In this document: positions 33,166 to 38,904 of the stretch, piece by piece
How positions within the stretch are numbered: position 1 is the first letter of the stretch
Layout: every line of letters begins with the position of its first letter
Source: Zetaproteobacteria bacterium
GTDB taxonomy: Bacteria > Bdellovibrionota_B > Oligoflexia > Oligoflexales > Bog-1112
Direction of reading: 5' to 3'
Assembly: GCA_947445855.1 (NCBI GenBank)
Contig: CANFEH010000006.1
Span: 1 to 38,904, forward strand
Length of the DNA: 38,904 nt
The notes under the pieces: generated by a model
Told to the model about the DNA's origin: nothing
The model's database searches: none
The model's input: the letters and a program-made list of their open reading frames with translations, nothing else
Made by a program: the position numbers and the translations under genes

Positions 33166-33630
33166 ATGGACGGAAGAGAAATCTATCAGCAAATGATCCT
33201 AGATCATAATAGAAAGCCAAAAAACTATGGGAAACTCGAGAACCCAACTCACCAGATAGAAGGCTTAAACCCACTTTGCGGTGATCATATTTGGGTTTAT
33301 ATAAATGTAGACGAAAATAAAAAAATTGACAAAATTACTTTCGACTGCACAGGCTGTGCCATTAGTAAAGCTTCTGCTTCTATGATGACAGTGTCTCTTA
33401 AAGGGAAAACTATCGAAGAAGCTCAGGAGATTTTTGGTGAGTTCACAACCCTTTTGAAAGGCCCTTCTCCCGAAGAACACAAGCTTGGACCTCTTAAGAT
33501 TTTTTCAAATATTTGGCAGTATCCCTCTCGTGTAAAATGTGCTGCTCTTGCCTGGCATGCTATGTCAGGAGCCTTGAAAGAAAAAGAAAAGGTCTCAACA
33601 GAAGCAGGGGAAGAAAAAGCAGATGCTTAA
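33166..33630 (+). CDS. sufU: SufU-type sulfur-transfer protein
   Basis: A 154-residue SufU/IscU-family protein. The zinc/sulfur site residues are all present: C38 and D40 in NPLCGD, C64 in GCAISKASASMM and C126 in RVKCAALAW. The insertion between the second and third cysteines is that of SufU rather than IscU. SufU takes persulfide sulfur from the cysteine desulfurase SufS. No sufS gene lies in this window, so its partner is encoded elsewhere. SufU is best known from Gram-positive bacteria, where it sits in sufCDSUB operons; here it follows sufBCD. It overlaps the following nfu gene by 8 bases. Confidence 0.93.
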   Translation: MDGREIYQQMILDHNRKPKNYGKLENPTHQIEGLNPLCGDHIWVYINVDENKKIDKITFDCTGCAISKASASMMTVSLKGKTIEEAQEIFGEFTTLLKGPSPEEHKLGPLKIFSNIWQYPSRVKCAALAWHAMSGALKEKEKVSTEAGEEKADA

Positions 33631-34177
33631 GTATAAAATTCAAGGAACCCCAAATCCAAATGCAAGAAAATATATTCTGAGTGAAGAAGTAAAAGCTAAA
33701 GGGAAGGTGAGTTACAAAGAACAGTCTGAGTGTGCTCATATCCCGCTAGGGTATTATCTTCTTGGGATTGAAGGGATTAAGCAAGTTCACTTTTTTGAAA
33801 ATGTGTTGACTCTTACACAAGACGGAGAAAGAAACTGGTCTGAACTCGATGAACGTATTCAAACAGTTCTTTTTAAGCAGATTGGAGGTCATGATATTTT
33901 CTTTGAAGAAAGTCTTGGAAAACCAGAACCACAAAGAAAAGCTTATGCAGGTGAGCTTCGTGTGATTGATGAGATTCTTGATAAAACTATTCGTCCTTCT
34001 TTGCAGCTTGATGGAGGAGATGTTCATTTGGTAGATTTAGAAGATAATATTCTTACGATTTCTTATGAAGGGGCCTGTAATGAGTGCCCAAGCTCAAAAG
34101 CTGGAACTCTAGCTGCTATTGAGCAAGTTCTAAGAGAAGGCTACTCACCTGATCTTCATATAGCTGTGGTATCGTAG
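33623..34177 (+). CDS. Nfu-type Fe-S carrier (Nfu N-domain plus NifU C-domain)
   Basis: A 184-residue protein with the two-domain layout of mitochondrial NFU1. The N-terminal Nfu domain begins with IQGTPNPNARKYILS, and the NifU-like C-domain carries LQLDGGDVHLVDLE and the cluster-binding pair C152/C155 in EGACNECPSS. Such proteins receive or carry 4Fe-4S clusters to target enzymes. It starts inside the end of sufU (8-base overlap) with GGGGAAG as ribosome-binding site, so translation is coupled. It is the last gene of the suf block; 166 bases follow before the translocase gene. Confidence 0.93.
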   Translation: MLKYKIQGTPNPNARKYILSEEVKAKGKVSYKEQSECAHIPLGYYLLGIEGIKQVHFFENVLTLTQDGERNWSELDERIQTVLFKQIGGHDIFFEESLGKPEPQRKAYAGELRVIDEILDKTIRPSLQLDGGDVHLVDLEDNILTISYEGACNECPSSKAGTLAAIEQVLREGYSPDLHIAVVS

Positions 34178-34343
34178 CAAGATCATTCATTTTTTAAAAA
34201 TCCTCTTTTCTTCTTGCTTCAATCTTGCTATAAATTTTCTTCAGTATCTCTAAAAAAAGTTAACTTTCATAAGTGCTTTTGTTCTTCTTCTAGAGGACTC
34301 TTTTTTTTTTGCTTAAACAATGCAAAGATAAGAGAGCTTAACT

Positions 34344-35804
34344 GTGAGTGTTTCAAGACTTCAACGATTTTTAATTGTCCTTAGTGGCTGTTTGCTTTAT
34401 TTCTGTTTGTCTTTTATTTATAACGGTCTTCGTCCTCTCAAAATCACCCTAGTTACTTTAGCATCGTCTGCAGGCGCAGAAATTATTCCTTTTTTAAAAA
34501 TTTGCGGTGTTTTACCTGGCGCATTCTTGTTTATGTATCTTTATACAAGACTTTGCAAGAGGCTCTCACGGAGTCAAATTTTCTATGTTTTTTTAGCTAT
34601 TTTTCTTAGTTATTTTTTTCTGTTTGCTATTATTCTTTATCCGTTTACTCAATTTTTTGCTTTAAACTCACTGGCTCAGTTCTTGAGAATCTTCTTACCT
34701 TCTGGTTTTAGAGGGTTGATCGCTATGCTTGAGTATTGGCACCTCAGTCTCTTTTATGTCCTGTGTGAAGTCTGGTCGAGTGCTGTTATGTTTGTTCTTT
34801 TCTGGGGGTTCATGAATGAGACAAGCTCTATGGATGATGCGAGTCGGCACTACCCTTTTTATAATCTTTTTGGAAATCTAGCAGCAGCTGTTTCTGGTTA
34901 TGTTATTCGAGAGCTTTCTTTTTTAGATTTTAATTTTATATTTTTATCTGAGTCCTCAAAAATTTATTGCTGCTACTTTGTGAACATTATGCTTTGCATT
35001 TTTGTAGGCATTATTTCATTGTTTCTTTTTAGCTTTCTTAGTAAAAAAAGGCAAATAATGCAACATGATGAGAATCTTAAAAAAGAAAAGAAAGAAGAAA
35101 AAAAGGAGTCCTACTCCATTTGGCAGTCTCTTCTTCTTGTCCTACGTTCTCGTTACCTTTTTTCTCTTCTTATTCTTTCCATCTCTTATAACGCAATTTT
35201 TACTTTGTTTGATACTCTCTGGAGTCAGTCTGTAAAAGATTATTTTGCTTCAGATCAAATTTCTATTGTAAGATTCTTGGCTAATGTTCAGATTTTAAAA
35301 GGTGTTTTATCAACGCTGTTAGCTTTTTCAGTTCCTGTTATTATTAAGTACGCAGGGTGGAAAAAAACAGCTCTTGTAACTCCTATTTTTTTACTTCTCT
35401 CGGCTATATCTTTATTTCCTCTTTTTTATTTTAAAGACCATCCTGACCTTGTGAGTTATCTTTTTGATTTCTTTGGTGTTGAAGTTATTTGGATTTTAGC
35501 CTATGTGGGTGCTCTGCAAAATGCTATTTCTAGAGGGTCTAAGTATTCTCTTTACGACACGACAAAAGAGATGGCATTTATCCCTTTGCCTCTAGAAGAA
35601 AAAAGAAAAGGAAAAACTGTTATTGATGGAGTGGCTTCACGCTTTGGAAAAGCAAGTGGTGCTATCCTTTTTATGACTCTTCTTCCTATTTGTGGAAGCC
35701 TAAGTGGTACTATACCTTATTTGATAGTTGTTTCTTTTTTTGTTCTAATCGCATGGATTTACGCAATCAATTATCTTAGTAGGTTTATGAAGAAAAAATC
35801 TTAG
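34344..35804 (+). CDS. Non-mitochondrial ATP/ADP (nucleotide) translocase, Npt/Tlc family
   Basis: A 486-residue membrane protein with about 11-12 hydrophobic helices. The N-terminal half matches the Npt1/Tlc family of Chlamydiae, Rickettsiales and plastids: FIYNGLRPLKITLV at helix 1-2 with the conserved lysine, SSAGAEIIPFLKICGVLPGA, LPSGFRGLIAMLEYW, FYVLCEVWSSAVMFVLFWGF and FYNLFGNLAAAVSG. Family members exchange host ATP for ADP (energy parasitism) or import other nucleotides; substrate class cannot be decided by eye. The helix 1-2 loop, usually RDTKD in ATP/ADP exchangers, reads RPLKI, so substrate choice may differ. The GTG start has AGAGAG upstream. It stands as a single gene between the suf block and a convergent lptG-like gene. 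Confidence 0.88.
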   Translation: MSVSRLQRFLIVLSGCLLYFCLSFIYNGLRPLKITLVTLASSAGAEIIPFLKICGVLPGAFLFMYLYTRLCKRLSRSQIFYVFLAIFLSYFFLFAIILYPFTQFFALNSLAQFLRIFLPSGFRGLIAMLEYWHLSLFYVLCEVWSSAVMFVLFWGFMNETSSMDDASRHYPFYNLFGNLAAAVSGYVIRELSFLDFNFIFLSESSKIYCCYFVNIMLCIFVGIISLFLFSFLSKKRQIMQHDENLKKEKKEEKKESYSIWQSLLLVLRSRYLFSLLILSISYNAIFTLFDTLWSQSVKDYFASDQISIVRFLANVQILKGVLSTLLAFSVPVIIKYAGWKKTALVTPIFLLLSAISLFPLFYFKDHPDLVSYLFDFFGVEVIWILAYVGALQNAISRGSKYSLYDTTKEMAFIPLPLEEKRKGKTVIDGVASRFGKASGAILFMTLLPICGSLSGTIPYLIVVSFFVLIAWIYAINYLSRFMKKKS

Positions 35805-35825
35805 ACTGCTTGAACAAAAATGTGT

Positions 35826-36923
35826 TTAACTATGAGCTTTCAGTGTTTTTTGTAATTGAAAAATAAAACAAGAAGAAATAATTCCAAGAGGGGTCCAAGA
35901 CCCAATAACAATCGGAAGAGATCCAGTTAAGATAATAGCTCTAAAAAGACTAAACAAAAGCCAGTAGGAAAAGCCTAAGCCTAGAATTTTTATAAAAATA
36001 AAAACACTTTCTTTTCTTCTCTCTCTCAAAAATGCAAGAGGAAACCCTCCAAAGATAAAAACTAAACTGAGAGCTAGCTCAGAAAGTCTCGTGTGCCATG
36101 CTATTTTTATTTCTAAGAGATCCATTCCGCTTTCTTTGTTTCTTTCAAGGATTCCGTCGAGTTCTTCTAGAGAAAGTTCTTGCAAATGTCTTCTTTCAAT
36201 ATTCAGAAGATCTGGACTGATAGGAAGTGTTAGCTGCTTTTTGGGGGAGAATTTTTTTTCTATGTGAAATTTTTTTTCTTCGTGATGAAATATTTCTGTG
36301 TGAATATCTTGTAGGATCCAGATATTTTTATTTTCTTCATAGGATGCTCTTGCTATTTTTTCTACTTTTTCTAATCTAAAATTTTTGTTTAATGTTATGA
36401 TTTTTAAATCCAAAAAAATTTTTGTATTAGGTATATAATGAGCATAGGAGTAAAAAGAGGAGTTATTGTGAGACCAATTTGTTTTATTAATATAACTACT
36501 TTTTTTTCCTTCAAAATGAACTTTTCTAATGTATTCAACTTCTTCTGAAGTTCTAGGAATAATAAATTCACTGAGAAGGCTCAGGAAAACTACTAAAATA
36601 AGCCCACAAACAAACAAGGGCCTAAGCAGAGATTTTGCGGAATAACCAAAGCTGAGCATGGCTGTCATTTCGTTTGATGTGCTAAGATTATAAAGACAGA
36701 TCGATGAAGAAAAGAGTACAGCTAAAGGCGCACACTGGAGAATGATATAAGGAATTTGATAAATATAAAACCAGAAAATTGAGGTAGCATCTGCTGTTAC
36801 TGTTGGGAAATAGTGTCTTGATTTATCTACAAAGTCCAAGAGGAGGAACAAGAAAGTACAAAAAATAAGAGTAATCGTAAAAAGGAAAAAGAAAGACTGC
36901 ATAAGATAACGTGAAAAAATCAC
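35826..36923 (-). CDS. lptG: LPS export permease LptF/LptG family, LptG-like
   Basis: A 365-residue inner-membrane protein of the YjgP/YjgQ family that, with LptF and LptB, extracts lipopolysaccharide from the inner membrane and passes it to the periplasmic Lpt bridge. There are three N-terminal and three C-terminal membrane segments around a periplasmic beta domain (about 130-270). FLLLDFVDKSRHY near the N-terminus, the SNEMTAMLSFGYSAKSLL coupling-helix region and the late GSLPIVIGSWTPLGI segment resemble LptG more than LptF. LptF is not in the window. It starts 15 bases after folD. It implies an LPS-bearing outer membrane. Confidence 0.85.
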   Translation of the reverse strand: MIFSRYLMQSFFFLFTITLIFCTFLFLLLDFVDKSRHYFPTVTADATSIFWFYIYQIPYIILQCAPLAVLFSSSICLYNLSTSNEMTAMLSFGYSAKSLLRPLFVCGLILVVFLSLLSEFIIPRTSEEVEYIRKVHFEGKKSSYINKTNWSHNNSSFYSYAHYIPNTKIFLDLKIITLNKNFRLEKVEKIARASYEENKNIWILQDIHTEIFHHEEKKFHIEKKFSPKKQLTLPISPDLLNIERRHLQELSLEELDGILERNKESGMDLLEIKIAWHTRLSELALSLVFIFGGFPLAFLRERRKESVFIFIKILGLGFSYWLLFSLFRAIILTGSLPIVIGSWTPLGIISSCFIFQLQKTLKAHS

Positions 36924-36938
36924 AGTAGAACCTTTTTT

Positions 36939-37790
36939 TTAAAAATAGCGTTCTTCGTAGGCTTTTAAAGTGTTTTCCATCAAACTAGCTACTGTCATGG
37001 GGCCAACCCCTCCAGGCACAGGAGAAATCTTAGAAGCTTTTTTAGAAGCTTTTTCAAAATTAACATCTCCTATGAGTTTACCCTCTTTGCTTTTGTGAAT
37101 TCCGACATCAATTACAACGCAACCTTCTTTTAACCAAGTGTCATCGACTAGGTGAGGCACTCCTGCTGCAACAACAAGAATATCAGCTTCTTTTGTGTAG
37201 TCTTTTGGGTTTTTTGTATGACGGTGCACAAGGCTCACTGTGGCATTGTGTTGATTCAAAAGAAGAGCAATAGGAAGACCAACTAAGCGACTTCTACCGA
37301 TCACACAAGCTTTTTTGCTATCAATAGCCACTCCTGCTGAGTGGATCATCGTGATGATCCCTTTTGGAGTGCACGGTTCAAAAGCAGAGCGACCTTGGCA
37401 CAAGAGACCTTGATTAAAAGAAGTGAGCCCATCTACGTCTTTCTTTGGGTGTATTAGATCTAAGGCTTTATCTGAATTTAATTCTTTTGGCAGAGGAAGT
37501 TGGAGCAAAATTCCATCGACCTCGTCTGATTCATTTAGTTTTTTAATAAGATTATTTAATTTTTCTTGTGAGCTTGTAGCCGGTAGAGCAAAAAATTCAC
37601 TTTTGAAACCGATAGTCTCACACTTTTTTCGTTTGTGAGCAACGTAAACAGTGCTAGCTGGATCATCTCCTACGAGAATAACAGCAAGGCATGGAGGTCG
37701 TTTGCCAAGGTTGATTATTTTATCTACTTTTTCTTTGATTTTTTGAATAATACTTTCTGCTAGTGTTTTTCCATCTATCAATTCAACCAC
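36939..37790 (-). CDS. folD: Methylene-THF dehydrogenase/cyclohydrolase FolD
   Basis: A 283-residue bifunctional enzyme of one-carbon metabolism that oxidises 5,10-methylene-THF to methenyl-THF and hydrolyses it to 10-formyl-THF. Signatures are VYVAHKRKKCETIGF with the catalytic Tyr and Lys, VDGILLQLPLP, KDVDGLTSFNQG, the NADP-binding VIGRSRLVGLPIALLL and PVPGGVGPMTVASLMENT. The frame opens further upstream (GTG 37832) into the preceding gene. I choose the GTG at 37790 because GGGAGAA lies 7-8 bases before it and the family begins near ELIDGKTLA. It starts just after the stop of the FAD oxidoreductase gene and precedes lptG by 15 bases, so the three form an operon. Confidence 0.95.
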   Translation of the reverse strand: MVELIDGKTLAESIIQKIKEKVDKIINLGKRPPCLAVILVGDDPASTVYVAHKRKKCETIGFKSEFFALPATSSQEKLNNLIKKLNESDEVDGILLQLPLPKELNSDKALDLIHPKKDVDGLTSFNQGLLCQGRSAFEPCTPKGIITMIHSAGVAIDSKKACVIGRSRLVGLPIALLLNQHNATVSLVHRHTKNPKDYTKEADILVVAAGVPHLVDDTWLKEGCVVIDVGIHKSKEGKLIGDVNFEKASKKASKISPVPGGVGPMTVASLMENTLKAYEERYF

Positions 37791-37794
37791 AATG

Positions 37795-38904
37795 TTATTC
37801 TCCCAATTTATTTTCAACGCAGTAGCTCGCACAAGCCAGTACAGATTTTATAATATTTTCATCAGGTCTATAACTTGTACCATAAGATTCTCCACAAAAA
37901 AGAATATCTTCTTTGAAAAAATCGTAGTCAGAAAGTTTTTCAACATAAGAAGCCTCTTTGGTTTGCGCACTTTGCCCCCAGGCAATAGGATGCAGAGCAA
38001 TAGATTCTTCTTCTAACTCGAGATCTGGGAAAGCACTTAGTAATTTAAGAGCTGATCGTCTTAAGGCTTTAATGGCTTTTGTGACTTCTGTCGTATTAAT
38101 TGAAGACTCGTAATCGAGGCTATAGGTAAAACAAAGATTTCCACAAGAGTGAATCATGATAACTGACTCTGAAGCAATAATCATTTGATCACTGAGACCT
38201 TCACATTCTTTCTTGATGCGTTTTGTAAGACTAACAACACTGGTTGGTTTAGATCGCAGAGCCATTTGCAAAATTTTTTGAGGTAAATCTTTTCTGTCAA
38301 GCCAAATAAGAGCTTCCCAGGGTGAGTGGGCTACAATTAAACGTTTTGTTTTTAGCTGTTTTTTATTTGTTTTTATTTGCCAATAAGAATCTTTTTTCTG
38401 AGCTGTAAGAACTTGTTCTTCAAAAGCAAGAGTAAGGGAGCAGTCACTAGCTTCTCTAGAAAAAAGAGCTGCAAGATTTTTTAAAATATCTGAAGTCCCA
38501 AGGTTTTCTAAATACTCACAACGTTCTTCCATGGCTTTTGGATTGAGAGAAAGCCAAGAAGAAAGTCCACAAGTATAGCTGATTAGTTTCAGCGTGCTAG
38601 CAAGAGCATCTTTATGACTGATGTTGAGTGATTTAGAAAGAGGTTGCTCTTTTTCTTGCAGTGAACCAAACATTTTATCCCAAAGATTAAGCCATTGTTT
38701 TTGAGCTGCGAGCCCTCCTAAAATTTTAGGGATCTTACTTTCTTTTTGGCTAAGACTCTTGATAGGAATCATTTTATTTTGAATAAAAAAAGACAGATTT
38801 CCTGGCTTGAATGAAAAAGTTTCTTCTTGCCTAAGAGAAGGGTCAGATTGCAACAGGTTTGCTATGAAGTTATAAAGTTTTTCACTCACAAAGTTAGCAT
38901 GTGG
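37795..38904 (-). CDS. FAD-dependent amine-oxidase-like oxidoreductase, N-terminus outside window
   Basis: The visible part is about 370 residues. The GTG at 38889 is not a safe start, since the frame is open to the window edge (PHANFVSEKL). The N-terminal Rossmann motif for FAD is missing, so the gene continues beyond the edge. In the visible part, YWQIKTNKKQLKTKRLIVAH with SPWEALIWL resembles the FAD/substrate domain of the amine oxidase/protoporphyrinogen oxidase superfamily, and DILFCGESYGTSYRPDENII is the typical C-terminal FAD-binding motif. A protoporphyrinogen or carotenoid-type oxidase is possible, but the substrate is unknown. It precedes folD and lptG on the minus strand; the end of this gene contains the folD ribosome-binding site. 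Confidence 0.65.
   Translation of the reverse strand, partial: PHANFVSEKLYNFIANLLQSDPSLRQEETFSFKPGNLSFFIQNKMIPIKSLSQKESKIPKILGGLAAQKQWLNLWDKMFGSLQEKEQPLSKSLNISHKDALASTLKLISYTCGLSSWLSLNPKAMEERCEYLENLGTSDILKNLAALFSREASDCSLTLAFEEQVLTAQKKDSYWQIKTNKKQLKTKRLIVAHSPWEALIWLDRKDLPQKILQMALRSKPTSVVSLTKRIKKECEGLSDQMIIASESVIMIHSCGNLCFTYSLDYESSINTTEVTKAIKALRRSALKLLSAFPDLELEEESIALHPIAWGQSAQTKEASYVEKLSDYDFFKEDILFCGESYGTSYRPDENIIKSVLACASYCVENKLGE

Overview
The window is 38.9 kb of visibly AT-rich, gene-dense bacterial DNA. I recognise no rRNA, tRNA, CRISPR array or insertion sequence. The cell is Gram-negative: there is an LptF/LptG-type LPS-export permease, outer-membrane-like beta proteins, a probable lipoprotein and many Sec signal peptides. 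Several genes point to a host-associated or intracellular life: a non-mitochondrial ATP/ADP translocase of the Chlamydia/Rickettsia (Npt/Tlc) family, an exported eukaryote-like protein kinase and an APC amino-acid permease. A light-dependent photolyase, a Trk potassium system and a LexA-like regulator argue against extreme genome reduction. The lineage cannot be fixed from the sequence alone. A Bdellovibrionota/Oligoflexia-like or another host-associated proteobacterial-type genome is my inference.

Layout. 1-5.5 kb: the 3' end of proline dehydrogenase, a PLP aminotransferase, a DoxX-photolyase pair, a YggU-family protein and a MATE exporter. 5.5-8.7 kb: trkA-trkH behind a 312-bp intergenic region with two near-identical dyads. 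8.7-12.1 kb: an outer-membrane-like protein, a LexA homologue lacking its self-cleavage residues, and a Ste24-type membrane protease. 12.1-15.1 kb: an orphan LuxR-type response regulator, an exported protein with a HEILGHG motif and a beta-rich C-terminus, and a Cys-rich probable lipoprotein. 15.1-18.0 kb: QueD, a small exported protein and two RNA methyltransferase-like genes. 18.1-22.8 kb: exported kinase, nitronate monooxygenase/FabK-like flavoprotein, ferredoxin-NADP-reductase-like protein and an APC permease. 22.8-26.7 kb: a small orphan, PilC/GspF, a short PilB/GspE and FolE2. 26.9-28.9 kb: a two-gene unit of exported proteins of unknown function behind a good promoter. 28.9-34.2 kb: a divergent A-type-carrier-like gene that has lost its CxC pair, then sufB-sufC-sufD-sufU-nfu. 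34.3-38.9 kb: the ATP/ADP translocase, then on the minus strand an FAD oxidoreductase (cut by the window edge), folD and an lptG-like gene.

How genes work together. The suf block is a nearly complete Fe-S cluster assembly unit without its cysteine desulfurase. FolE2 and QueD share the GTP-derived pterin pathway (FolE2 product to QueD, towards queuosine or folate), and FolD serves one-carbon metabolism. PilB and PilC are the motor and platform of a type IV pilus or type II secretion machine whose other parts are not here. If that machine is type II secretion, it is a conceivable exit route for the many Sec-exported proteins nearby; this is speculative.

The observations I rate highest are the apparently non-cleavable LexA with a dyad just upstream, the Sec-exported kinase, the HEILGHG protein, and the A-type-carrier homologue in which CGC has become RGK beside the suf operon.
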